The position numbers and the translations under genes are program-made. A stretch of 47,558 nt of DNA from Phoronis australis (Eukaryota; Phoronida; Phoronidae): positions 7,576-55,133 of the forward strand of contig NMRA01000219.1 of NCBI GenBank assembly GCA_002633005.1. Reading direction: 5' to 3'. The notes under the pieces were generated by a model. That model did not search any database and was not told the DNA's origin. It was given only the letters and a program-made list of their open reading frames with translations. This document shows positions 10,766-21,447 of the stretch, piece after piece (the stretch's first letter is position 1; each line of letters begins with the position of its first letter).

Positions 10766-11625
10766 GTAGCAGTGTGTAGAGCTCCATTAGACACCGAAAT
10801 TTCACACATCCCGGGAGCTTAGCTCGTCACCTCGTCGTGAAACTTAGAGCTAACAACCTGCCTTAGTGCAGGGGTGCATGCAGAATCTGGGAATGAATCG
10901 ACATTCACAGTGCCGGTTACAGCCGTTTATAGAAGTAAACAAAATCTAATAAACGTCATTTTTCGCAATTCTCCGCCTTTTGTAACAAAGGAAAATATTA
11001 TCTGCGTCATTTTGAAAACAGTGCAATCTCGTGACACGCTCACCTACCCGCCATTTCCCAAAACTTTGCGAAATCTCTCGAGAGTATTTTCTGAAATTTT
11101 GTGGTATTAAAATAGCAAAAACTTGTAACGAAATGAAACCACTTCCGATTGTTATGATTGAAGAACATAGAAATTGGCCCGATAGGTGACGCAATGGCGC
11201 CCAAAGAGGGCATCGTAATTTTAGCAGCAGAATGACTGAAGAACGCCAATTTTCCAACATCCGGGTAAATAATTTAGTTTACTCAAAGAAGAGAAAAAAA
11301 ATTTAACGAGGCATCATTAATTTTGGCGGCGACAGGACGGATGAATTATATACTCGACAGAAGCCGGAGGGAGTGGTAAGCCGACGGAGTGACGTCACCC
11401 AGGCTTTTGAGCCGACCGACTGACGTCACCAAGGCCAGTGCGAAACTGGCCACCCTCCCTTCGCGTCCGCGAAAAAACGGCCCGCGAGAAAAAAATAGAA
11501 CACTTCGAATCCAAATAGGGGGCCGGTGCAATACCTGGGATCAAGGCGGTGCCGAAACGCGCGAAACGAAGGTCTGTAGTGGAGCGGGGGAGACGGGGTT
11601 TGTGCAAAGACGTATTTTATATTGA
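10766..11625 (+). repeat. Unclassified GC-rich repeat, copy A
   Basis: Copy A shares its whole length with copy B (12022-13240). Landmarks in order: TGTAGAGCTCC, CACCTCGTCGTGAAACTTAG, GATATCTCTCGAGAGT-like, GACGCAATGGCGCCCAAAGA, GAGGCATCATTAATTTTGGC, a GACGTCACC block duplicated at 11390 and 11421, GGGGGCCGGTGCAATACCTG, and the end GTTTGTGCAAA. Several overlapping open frames on both strands near 11346-11625 follow from GC-rich repeat sequence and are not believable genes. The class is unknown: no RT, LTR signature or tRNA-type promoter was seen. Confidence 0.75.
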
Positions 11626-11986
11626 ACTAGCCGTTTCCCGTGCTCATAGTTCGCACGGGTAGTAGCTGCAAAACGCAGAGAGTAATAGATACATAGACTA
11701 AGAGTGAACATTAGTGTTCATCGCAAGAGACAGGAACACTTCTTGGAAAGGCCGTGTTCAAAGCTTCAAGCAGAATTTCAGTCACTGTCAGATTTTAGTA
11801 GGCAAGGTGTGCGGCTGCGGGATTCTTTCCCCAGGGAGTACACATTTCTTTCCAGAATATTTGACCCTGCCGTAACACAAAGTACAGTAATCAGATATTC
11901 TTTAACGTGAAAACTAAGAATGCATTTAAATACTGTATATTACAAAAGTTGCATCATAAATGTACATACCGAGGTAGAAAGCCAGC

Positions 11987-12254
11987 TAGCTGTATGAAGA
12001 CTATCGTCAACATACAGCTAGGTTGCTAGTGTGTGTAGAGCTCCGGTTGGACACCGAAATCATCACCAAACCCCGATGCTCAGCTTGTCACCTCGTCGTG
12101 AAACTTAGAGCTAACAGTCCTAGCTGTATGAAGACTATCGTCAACATACAGCTATAAGTAGCTAGTGTGTGTAGAGCTCCGGTTGGACACCGAAATCATC
12201 ACCCAACCCCGATGCTTAGCTCAGTTGTCACCTCGTCGTGAAACTTAGAGCTAA
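11987..12254 (+). repeat. Tandem duplication of a 134-bp unit
   Basis: Two adjacent units start TAGCTGTATGAAGACTATCG at 11987 and 12121. Each contains the hairpin TAGCTGTATG...CATACAGCTA, then GTGTGTAGAGCTCCGG, then CACCTCGTCGTGAAACTTAG. This is the 5' part of repeat copy B. Near identity of the units suggests a recent duplication. Confidence 0.85.
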
Positions 12255-13240
12255 CAACGGGGGTGCATGCTGAATCTGGGAATGAACCGACATTCACCTT
12301 GCCCGTTACAGCCGTTTATAGAAGCAAAAAGACAATCTAATAAACGTTATTTTTTCGTAATTCTCTGTCTTTTGTAACAAAGGAAATCTGTGGTCGTTTT
12401 GAAAACAGTGCGTAGGCCTACTTGTGGCACCCGCACGTATGCGCCATTTCCGAAAATTTTGCGATATCTCTCGAGAGTTTTTTTCTGAAATTGGGTTTTC
12501 TGATCATAAAATAGTAAAAACTTGAAATGAAATGAAACCACTTGCGATTGTTATGACATGTACGCAACCTCACATTTGATTGAATAACATGGAAATTGGC
12601 CAACTGGTGACGCAATGGCGCCCAAAGAGCGCTTTGAAAACAGTGCATAGGCCTACTTGTGGCACCCGGACGTATGCGTCATTTCCGAAAATTTTGCGAT
12701 ATCTCTCGAGAGTTTTTTTCTGAAATTGGGTTTTCTGATCATAAAATAGTAAAAACTTGTAATGAAATGAAACCACTTGCGATTGTTATGACATGTACGC
12801 AACCTCACATTTGATTGAATAACATGGAAATTGACCAACAGGTGACGCAATGGCGCCCAAAGATCGCATCGCAATTTTAGCAGCTAAGGAGAATAACTTA
12901 ACGCCAATTTTCCAACACCAGGGTAAATAATTTAGTTTACGCAATGAAGAGTAAGGATTTTTTAATGAGGCATCATTAATTTTGGCAGCGACAGGCCAGA
13001 TCAATTGTATACGTAACAGAAGCTGGAGGGAGTGAAATTAAGCCGACGGAGTGACGTCACCAAGGCCAGTACGAAACTGGCCACCCTCCCTCCGCCTCCG
13101 CGAAAAAACGGCCCTCGACAAAAAACACCTCGAATCCAAATAGGGGGCCGGTGCAATACCTGGGACCAAGGTGGTGCCGAAACGCACGCAACGAATGTCT
13201 GTAGTGGAGCGGGGGAGACGGAGTTTGTGCAAACGATGCA
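12022..13240 (+). repeat. Unclassified GC-rich repeat, copy B
   Basis: This is a second copy of the 10766-11625 repeat, expanded by two internal tandem duplications (134 bp and 235 bp). It keeps the same landmark order and ends AGTTTGTGCAAAC at about 13235, followed by an AT-rich run. It lacks the second GACGTCACC block present in copy A. Confidence 0.75.
12398..12866 (+). repeat. Tandem duplication of a 235-bp unit
   Basis: The unit begins TTTGAAAACAGTGC at 12398 and again at 12633 and ends with GACGCAATGGCGCCCAAAGA. The two units differ at only a few positions. The duplicated minus-strand open frames of this region are copies of one another for this reason. Confidence 0.88.
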
Positions 13241-13611
13241 TTTTATATAATAAATATTATTATACGTTATACAACGTACGTGTTTGTACCAGTCGTTATT
13301 ATATCGAGATTCATGATATGCAAAAGCCCTCGTTCAAATACTTTGTTGAAACCAATGCTTTTAGAAAGATGCGGTCCACATTATGAAAAGAAAGGAATTA
13401 AACCATTCCCAGTACCGTCGTTCAAGATTGCCACACATTTCTGCCTGCCGTGTACACTAAAATAAAGATGATGATGTTCATAAAATCACAGTAGGTGACC
13501 GTGGCCGTGTAACGCCGTTTTTTCTGAATCTGCTTTTAAGCGTAAACACTGACTGCGGTTGAAATCTTGGAAACCTTAGTGGATCTATTTTACGTTTCAT
13601 GATTCATAGAG

Positions 13612-13751
13612 AATCCTACACTCGTCTCAGGTTGATGACATGGACAAAACTTCTTGGAAATTTCGTCAAACTCCCTAGGCTTGCCGAGGGATTTTGACGA
13701 AATTTCCATGAGGTTTTGCTCATGTCATAAATCTGAGACGAGTGTAGGATT
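13612..13751. repeat. 140-bp near-perfect hairpin
   Basis: The 64-nt arms 13612-13675 and 13688-13751 are inverted copies with about seven mismatches around a 12-nt loop (TAGGCTTGCCGA). Outer ends are AATCCTACACTCGTCTCAG and its complement. This could be a foldback MITE or a hairpin-RNA locus. No obvious target-site duplication flanks it. Confidence 0.85.
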
Positions 13752-14527
13752 TGTTTTCTCACATGAAGAGTAAAAACGATCTTTTTTGCCGAAAAACTCG
13801 ACATGTATAAGACTTTCAACCATATGACGCAACTTTTGTAAAAACACGCTTGCGCAATATAAATTAATTCAGTCACTTTTTGTTAATAGTTTTTATTATT
13901 TTAAGCTTAACAGTTGTAAATTACATTCAGTTTTCGTAGCAAATATTCAAGTTAGAATCTAATGAAAGTCTTTGAAGTTGTAATATCAAAAATTAAAAAA
14001 TGTTTTTAGTAACAGTCAGCAAGGCTTCCCGCGCGTGAGCACTGAATTGACCTTGAGACAGCACAGACTCGAAGCGTTTCTTGAGTTGGGGCTCGTCTCC
14101 GTTTGAATGAACGTGGATACGAAATTCGCCGCCAAAATGGATCCGTTTAAGAAGTTGTTTGCATGTCCTTCAGATTAGAAGTAGGTACAGTTGCTACATC
14201 CGATTTGTCAATCATAACCTTGTCATCGCTTCTGGGAATTCTGGTATTGTTTGGTTGGCGCGCGTTTGATTGTTTTATTGTTTTCCAGACGATAAAATGT
14301 AAGGTGTATGGATTTCTACTTTGCACTACTTTGTGATTTGCCCATGTAATATCAAAAAATTACCTACTCGGGCTATCAACCCGTGTCGTAACACATTCAA
14401 GTTCCAGCTCATCTGAGAAATTAATGCTAGTAGTTGGTCCCTTCCTTACGACATTACAACATGTATCTGCCACTGTTCTGAAGTGACAAATAAGCTCAGT
14501 GCCAACTGCATACTCCATACTTTACCT
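13752..14527. other. No gene recognised
   Basis: Mostly AT-rich sequence. At 14136 an ATG in good context (GCCAAAATGG) opens only a 13-codon frame, so I do not call a gene. Confidence 0.4.
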
Positions 14528-14707
14528 CGCCGGGTCAACCGGCTAAGTCACCTGGCTCGAGTTCAGTAACGCTAGAACCTACGTTTAGGATTCCCTAAAA
14601 TCTAGCCAAATTCACGTGTTCTCATCTAAAATACACGGCAAAATCTCACGTTATCTCGCGAAGTCTTGCTTTTTAGCGGGGTCCCAGCGTTATTGAACTC
14701 TGCCCCG
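14528..14707. mobile_element. Palindromic MITE, family copy 1
   Basis: Inner inverted ends are GTTCAGTAACGCTAG at 14561 and GCGTTATTGAACTCTGCCCCG ending at 14707 (given here in two parts: GCGTTATTGAACTC and TGCCCCG). Between them are ATCTAGCC, CACGTGTTCTCAT and TCTCGCGAAGTCTTGC. The reverse complement matches the copy at 33081-33224. The flank CGCCGGGTCAACCGGCTAAG at 14528 is shared with copy 2 (18636). Confidence 0.7.
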
Positions 14708-15177
14708 ATTGGTGTGTACGCCGGAAGTCGTCATGGTGATACTGCAACTAAAAGTTTACGAGGGGTCAATCATTTCAGTTTTGAACCTGACAACAAAATG
14801 CCAGTGGAAAACGCTCCCAGTTTCCAGCCGGTCTGAGCAGTCGTAGCAAAAATAATACCTCAGTTCTGATGTTACAGCAAAGGCTATTCGCTACATAAAA
14901 AACTAAGTCACAAATACTGTCTTTCGTTCCTCTCTTCACTACTAGTTTACATTAATTTCATCAGGAAACGGCTGTTCTGGGTACATTCTCTGAGAGACTT
15001 AGTACTTTTGGTCAAGTGAGATTTATTTTTCAGAAATACCTGTGGAAACCTGGGGAAACATGAAACATCCCGGCCAGGTTTTGTGCTATCATTTTAATCA
15101 TTTTCCTCGTTTTTCGATTTACACTGAACAAGTTCCAGAAAAGTAAACTATTTGAATCAGAATTCGTCAAAGTTTTA

Positions 15178-15587
15178 TTAAACTCTTGATTTAGGTTTTA
15201 AATTTTCACGCATGTTTTCGGTTACTCGTGTCAGTTCATTTTCTATGGTTGCAATTTGTTCCAATCGATTCTGGAGCGACGACTGAAATCCCGTAACCGC
15301 CGAGCCCAGTGATAAATGGTCGTGAGGTGTCGTGTTTGCGTAGTAGACTGTTTCTTTTAAGTCGGAGAACAAGCTGACAAGTTTATCGATTTCCATGGTG
15401 TAATCAACTCGAGACCCATGCATCGGATTTAGCCTGCTGACCGTTGACTGGCGATAGCCAAGATAAGGCGCCTTTTCACGCGTTTTCCAGTACGTCACAG
15501 CGACTGCTGTTAATATAACCGAAACAACGCAGGCTGCGGGTAACGTCCACACTAGCACGTTGAACAGACAAGGTCCATCATTTGATT
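15178..15587 (-). CDS. Last exon of a single-pass membrane protein with a coiled-coil tail
   Basis: On the minus strand a good acceptor (TTTTTTATTTCCAG) precedes 15587, and the exon enters in phase 1. It encodes about 135 residues: a short extracellular piece (ESNDGPC), one transmembrane helix (roughly LVWTLPAACVVSVILTAVAV), a basic stop-transfer (YWKTREK), then about 100 cytoplasmic residues. The C-terminal half is rich in E/L/N heptad-like spacing (LQNRLEQIATIENEL) and probably forms a coiled coil. The stop TAA overlaps the poly(A) signal AATAAA (plus 15174-15179), marking the 3' end of the gene. Earlier exons should lie to the right but none was identified. The tail is divergent in orientation from the large receptor and matches no family I recognise. 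Confidence 0.65.
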
Positions 15588-17888
15588 CTGGAAATAAAAA
15601 ATACCAGTATGTTATTACATACCATTTTGGCCTCGATATGTACTTCTCGTATCTCCCCTTTGTTGATAATTCCACGAGGGCATAGATGCGATAAATAAAT
15701 GCTGAGGTTATGTAAATATCTACTTATCCCGCATAATTCAGGAATCAAGTTTACAAAACTCAGAAAACAAAAATGGGAATGTTCAACTTTTGTTGCGTTT
15801 TACATTGGTAATCTCTATGTATTAGAGAAACGAATCAACACGTTAGCTTCTATAGAATCGTATTTTATAGAAGGCACACTACAATTTTTCCAGGGTTTAG
15901 GCTGCCCCCACACACCCAAGTGGAGACGAGTCCTTATCTCAAGTCCTTATCGAGTGTCTGAAAAAACAAAAGTTTCTTGGCGATTCCAACTCAAAAGCAG
16001 TACTCATGATAACTGAAACTTAATTACGCTACAGATTTTAATCGGCTAATTCACATTGGTAAAAATACCGGCACACAAAAGTAAGACCAAAACACCAAAT
16101 TTGACAGTTTTCACCCAAATTTACCACTTCCCTGCAAGTGCTAGAAAAAGCTGACTACGGATTCGGAATGGTCGTGCTCTGTAGATTCTAAAATTGTGGC
16201 CATAGTACACCCTTACCAGCTTTTGGCAATTTGATCTGTCTGATAGCCACCTGAAATCGCACCCGGTTTCTCAGGCGACAGGGGTTGAAAGCAAACGACA
16301 GCCACCATTTTGCATTGATAGTAGGTCACGGCTAAAAAACTTGGTTTTACTTATTCAAAAACACAAATAAATCAGATTCCTGGCAATTGTTTTGAACAAA
16401 TTCTTCGAACCACCCGCGAAACCTGACACACTCCATGTATTTAAATTCTAGGAACTAGAAAATGCCCTGTGGCTACAGCCTAACTGTTCAGTAATAATAC
16501 AGCACAACATCCGTGATGTTGCCCACAAGCCGCGACCACCAAGACTTCCCTATTCACCATCTGCCCACTAAACGGAAGCTGAGTTATGAAAAAGAAGAGA
16601 GGGACGCATCCTTTAGAAAATCTACGAGAAAATATCAAAATGGCGAATCGGTTGTCTATGGTCTATGGTAGAACATCGCTGCATGTAGATCAGGTTTTCC
16701 CACTTAATCGTTACCTTCCCATGCGCGCATCCAGGGGGGCTCGGGGGTCTCAAACGAGCCCCCCCCTTTAGTGAAGTGGGTAAAATGTCCGCCTCAGAGA
16801 AACGAAAAGTCCCCGGCGAGAAAACGAGACAAAAGCATTAAAGGCTGGGTGCGCACATGCTTCCACGAGCGAGAAATAACTGTTGATAACTTAACCACAT
16901 GTAAACCGAAATCGGGTTAGCTCAAGACTGTATTTACCCCATTTCATTAAATTCCTTATGCCCAAAATTAAATATCCGTCAAAGTTCAAAACGACAGTTA
17001 CCTTTTTTACGGAGGTGACTTGAAGATCGAATTTTTTGGCCCACGTGATTAAAATTTACGATCACCTTCACCATAAACTCGATTTTAAAATTAATGTCTG
17101 GTTGAAACCCAATAGCTTGCGAATACGTTTGACACAATGAAATTCATTTTTTATGACTGAATGATTTTAACTAAATTGAAGCCAAAAGAACGTCTTTTGT
17201 GATGAGGCGTGTTGTCTTAACAGTAAGAAAACACAACATCTCGGACGCATGCTAACGGGCAGTATCACTCTTGTCCATTATTATTCGACATCGGTGTTCT
17301 TGTCAGAAGGTGAAGTTTAATAGCGCGTCTTACGTGGTATGTGTTCGGAAGCAGCTAGCGTTTGACTGGTGTTCATAACAGCACTTTGGTAGACGGCGCC
17401 ACTTGACTTCCGGTCATGCTTTTATACGATGATCTGAAATACGGAAACCTAACTTATAAAAGAACGTGTCTTCCGACGTTAAAAGGATGTGCAATGCCAA
17501 GTATTACGATATTTTCAACATGTACAGTAATGTTCTATTTATAGTCTCCCTTTCAACCGTTTTCAATAAGTTTAGGTTACATGTTGTATCTATATGTATT
17601 TTTAATGCATGGTTTGATTATTTGGCAGTGTCTCGTAGGACACTAGTGCTCGTGTTGTGGTTTCGCAAAAACGTAAGGTTGATTTTTGTCCTAAATGCAA
17701 AGGCCGTGTACTCATTTTCAATTCAAACCCCTTAAAACCATTGAGTATATGGACTACTTCAGCTTCAGTGTCATGACTTGTACTGTCTCTGTTATATAGG
17801 CCTACATCTTCTGGAGAAAACTGTTTTTTTGAAACGTTATGAGTCAGCAAAAATAAATTGTAGTGGAATCTATGGGCAATTTTCTGGT
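15588..17888. other. No gene recognised; likely holds intron of the minus-strand gene
   Basis: No confident exon was found on either strand. A GC hairpin (GGGGGGCTCG / CGAGCCCCCC) lies at about 16734-16766, and a TATA-like box TATAAAAG at 17455-17462, followed about 30 bp later by an ATG opening a short hydrophobic frame. Neither is enough to call a promoter or a first exon. Confidence 0.4.
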
Positions 17889-17901
17889 ATAACGTGCCAG
17901 T

Positions 17902-17957
17902 ATTTTGAGAACCAGTTTGATGCCCGTTATTCAGTGGAGAAAACTGGTTCTCAAAAT
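17902..17957. repeat. Perfect 17-bp inverted repeat
   Basis: ATTTTGAGAACCAGTTT (17902-17918) and AAACTGGTTCTCAAAAT (17941-17957) are exact reverse complements around a 22-nt loop. Weaker complementarity extends to about 17886 and 17973, giving an approximately 88-bp imperfect hairpin. Confidence 0.8.
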
Positions 17958-18635
17958 TCGGGCCTGTTATATCAGACCATTACCCAAACTATGTATTAAT
18001 GAGTGCAACGTTCGGTCAAACTCCGTCTCGCCCGCACCATTACCGTACTAGTACTCTATTGCGCTACTGTATTGGTCCCGCAACAAGCGCACACAGAATG
18101 TTTGGAGCCGTCTCGGAAAAGTATCTTTTTTGTCACGGGCCGTTTTTCGCGTACGCAGAGGGAACCTGCCAGATGAAGACTGACATTGGTGAGGTCAGTT
18201 CGTGGCCGCTATTTAATTTCGCTCCCCGCGGCTTCGAAGCGATTACCGGTATGTCTTCTTACAACGACTGAGCCTGCACGCTGCCGAACTTGACCATTTT
18301 CGTCATCTACACGTCATGAGCAATCCATCATTATGGTCAGTTTTGCAGATCTAGAAACCTTTGTGAATAATTTGTAGTGAAAAGCACGCGTGTGTAATGT
18401 TTTGTTAGTGGGAAGTTGGTAAACCAATCTTGTTTGAGCTGAGTGTTGGTAACTTAATGTGCTACTATTGAAAAGATATGCAATGTCACAATCAACGTGC
18501 TTGGAGCGCGACTTCTTGTGTCTCATATTCTCATGATCAATTGAGACAGTCACTTTCACGTCTTGAGTAAGAAGTTCTTGGTTAAATTTTTGCAAGCACC
18601 TGTGTATATAATGGCTGCACTCTTGATTGTCCTCC

Positions 18636-18870
18636 GCCGGGTCAACCGGCTAAGACATCTTGGTAACGCTAACGCTAGGTCCTCGCTAAAACGAAAGACG
18701 TGAGATTACGTGAGACATTGCCGTGTTTTTCAAATAAGAACACGTGATTTTGGCAAGATTTTAGCGAGGTCCTAGCGCAGGTCCTAGCGTAGGTCCTAGC
18801 GTTACTAAACTTTACCCCGAGAACCAATTCATTGAGAGGTCTTTGCCGGCTCACCCGACAGATCCGGTGA
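18636..18870. mobile_element. Palindromic MITE, family copy 2
   Basis: Outer ends GCCGGGTCAACCGGC (18636) and GCCGGCTCACCCG (18845) are imperfect inverted copies. The inner ends are GGTAACGCTAACGCTAGG and CTAGCGTTACTAAAC...ACCCCG (to 18819). A short AGGTCCTAGCG motif is repeated three times near 18765-18800. It matches copies 1 and 3 in the core (GAGATTACGTGAGA, CACGTGATTTTGGC). Confidence 0.65.
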
Positions 18871-19139
18871 AGTTAAAAATCCCGTTTTTTTAAAGTGATA
18901 TATATTTTTTGAAGAATACACAGAACAAACAAAGAAATAATGACAAACCCAGAGAAAATCTCGAAATCCAGTTTAGACATTAACTTTTGACACGGCGCAA
19001 CGAACACGGCGTAAGATGATCGACATCAAGCGGCATTTTACACACACACAACTCAGAAGCGGTAGCAACACGTAAGTTGTAGGCAGGAACGTGGAGTGCT
19101 CATGCGCCAAGTTAAAAATTGTAGAAACCAAAGCTCTTT

Positions 19140-19206
19140 GGTATTAACAGTGTTGTTTTTGTTGCTGTTGATGATGTTCCTGTTGTTGTTGTTGCTGTTG
19201 TTATTC
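19140..19206. repeat. TTG-rich imperfect microsatellite
   Basis: An imperfect (TTG)n run with CTG and ATG interruptions. Confidence 0.8.
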
Positions 19207-19589
19207 TTGTTATTTCCGTGGTTCTATTCCACCCCCACTGTACGTTCGTCGTGACAATGAATTTTGCTTCAATACTTTTTTATCAGTTGATTAACGTTTT
19301 CATCAGTTGACCTACTGTACATGTACATAACCAATGTACATAAATTGGTTATTTCCAAGTTTGTCACCAAATGATGCCATGGATGGAAGACATTTTACTG
19401 TAGGAATCAGGGATGGGTGTAGGTGATGACCACTGCCTGTTCGTGGTAACGTCGTTTCCCTACCATTTCACCACGACACCCCGTTGTCATCATGATAACA
19501 ACGAAGTGACAATGCCGGGGTGTCTCAGGCGTAGTCTCAGTCTGTATCGTTCGCCCCTCACAACGATAGGGCTGTAAAAGAGCTCCCTG

Positions 19590-20440
19590 CCAATGAAGCG
19601 GTTTTGTTGACTGAAGTATCTCTCACGCTTGGAGCACGCAAAGAACATCACGATGACATGTCGGCAGCGAAGGTCCAATTAAGGGCAGGAATGAACCAAA
19701 ACGCTTGGTGATAAAGATGACAAGGCCCTGCTTGCTGCTCATGATAAAGTCCCACATGACATCCTGGCAATGGGTGACCAAAAACGGCATGCATCGACCC
19801 CAACATTTAACGGGAAAGACGCTAAACTGGCGCTGCTTGATCTGATTGAATCAATGAAGCCGTCTGAAGAAGATTACATCCCGACTATGGTTGACCAGTC
19901 CATCGAAGTGATCGCACCTATTCCTGTGCGACCCGAACTCCCGATAGTTCCGCCATTACTGATACCAAGAACACACGTAAAGAGGAAAGGACAATTAAAC
20001 CAGATCAAGACGTCGTCGTGTGACAGAGCGAGGTTCTGCCTCACAAAATTAACCGATCCATAAATACTGTTTTTTAAAAATGAGATTCACTATGGCACTC
20101 CACAGTGTTATGAGAGCGACAAGGTGACAGCGAATGCCATGGGAACAGCCTCTGGATCGTGGAACTGTACCAAAGATAAAGTTGTCAAAGAGCTTGCCAT
20201 GGTTTTAGTGAAAAAGCCCTGTTGAGTGAAATGTCCGAGACGCTTGGGGTGCACTTCATAGATATGTCATACCGGCAGTGGCATATCAATGGCATGAATC
20301 AACCCAAATGGCTAACTGAAGGGATGCCAGACAGGTCCTGCTCGCTCTACTTGAATCAATTACATCACAAAGAGAATGCCTGAAAACACGTGACAATCAG
20401 CAGCCTATGAGAGCCAAGAGCTGACCAAACTCAAGGCACG
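19590..20440 (+). pseudogene. Degenerate coding relic of unknown family
   Basis: Several plus-strand frames read as protein but are broken by stops and frame changes. One block near 20085-20225 reads YGTPQCYESDKVTANAMG... up to KDKVVKELAMVL. The next, near 20210-20390, contains LLSEMSETLGVHF and QWHINGMNQPKWLTEGM. An earlier block near 19590-19710 resembles the second (LLTEVSLTLGA... RAGMNQNAW), suggesting two related segments. The 97-codon frame at 19770-20063 (MGDQKRHASTPTFNGKDAKL...) lies between them. I do not recognise the family; a dead mobile-element protein is the likely explanation. Confidence 0.4.
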
Positions 20441-21315
20441 TGATAACAATAGACCAATAAGAAGGCTGGGAAAGCGACGTGTAGCTCTACACAAAGGAAT
20501 TAGTGGACTAGACCGAAAAAAAGGAGGAGAAAGGAGTAAGACGGGTCCATTTGATCACATAAATGTATTTAACGATTGAAATGCCATTTATGATCGACAA
20601 AGGTCCCGAATAATATATAAATGATACGTGCATCACAAGCTTGTTAACAGAGATGAAAATGAGTTCGAGGTAATAGATAGTGAATATAAATAAGTAAGAC
20701 ATGATAATTGCTGGTAAGATGAGCAATAAAAAATGCTCGAGCGCCCCGGTTTCGCGTTTAGAAGTAAGCCTATAGTTGACACGGGACAATATGATCGGGA
20801 GCAACTTGCTCTACATCACAAACGGGTGACAAAAGCTGTCACCGTGGTGTCAACTTGTTCCGTGCAGTTCTGTTTAGACATATACTTGCTCCCGACCATC
20901 TCATTCCCCGGATACTTGTCAACTTTTATAGTGAAAACAGGACTTCAGAAGTGCAACCATTGTGTGTAGAAATGCTACATGAGACAGAACGTCTGTCTAA
21001 CGTTTTCTTAGTTTGTTGCTTTTACAGTAGCAGCTGGCTGAATGAAAATTAGATGTAGTATACAGCTTTGCACCAAGGCTAGATGTTACTTCGCTTAGTT
21101 TGTGACATTGTCTCGCATTCTGATTATCATCATTGTTGAGATTTGTTCTTTACACAACTCATCCAAGGCATCCTTATTCCTTCAGTATATTTATGACGCC
21201 AGTTGTGCAATTGCACACTTCATTTTGTGCAATGCCGTATTTTCGAGCACTTTCCTTTCAGTTGAAGTATAGTCGTTGGTGTTTAAAACTAAAATTAAGA
21301 AGATTTATTTCAACG
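20441..21315. other. No gene recognised
   Basis: AT-rich. A 13-bp inverted pair (GATCGGGAGCAACTT near 20791 and ACTTGCTCCCGACC near 20883) suggests a small degraded hairpin element. Short frames here have no domain signature. Confidence 0.35.
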
Positions 21316-21447
21316 AGCAGAAGACCTTTAACCTGTAGCTAGTACCCTTACGTAACAGAAATTAAAACTATAAGTATTAAGATTGTTTCAAAAAGCAGAA
21401 GACCTTTCACCTGTAGCTAGTGCCCTTGGGGTAACAGAAATCAAACC
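21316..21447 (+). repeat. Direct repeat, about 53 bp, 78 bp apart
   Basis: AGCAGAAGACCTTTAACCTG at 21316 and AGCAGAAGACCTTTCACCTG at 21394. Both continue through GTAGCTAGT and GTAACAGAAAT. Confidence 0.8.

Noticed and set aside
11346-11625. Overlapping frames on both strands in the GC-rich repeat.
   Set aside because: They recur in repeat copy B with different ends, have no domain, and follow from stop-poor GC-rich repeat sequence.
12391-12866. CRISPR-like array from the repeated units.
   Set aside because: The units are long head-to-tail duplications without short repeats and unique spacers, and the genome is eukaryotic.
10766-13240. Copies A and B as the two LTRs of a retrotransposon.
   Set aside because: The interval between them is only about 400 bp with no primer-binding site or pol, and the copies differ by internal tandem duplications.
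13616-13876. 86-codon minus-strand frame.
   Set aside because: It runs through the 140-bp hairpin, so its coding look is explained by the inverted repeat.
17455-17735. TATA box plus hydrophobic frame as the receptor's promoter and signal exon.
   Set aside because: No donor there gives phase 1 to match the first receptor exon, and the distance of about 6 kb makes the link speculative.
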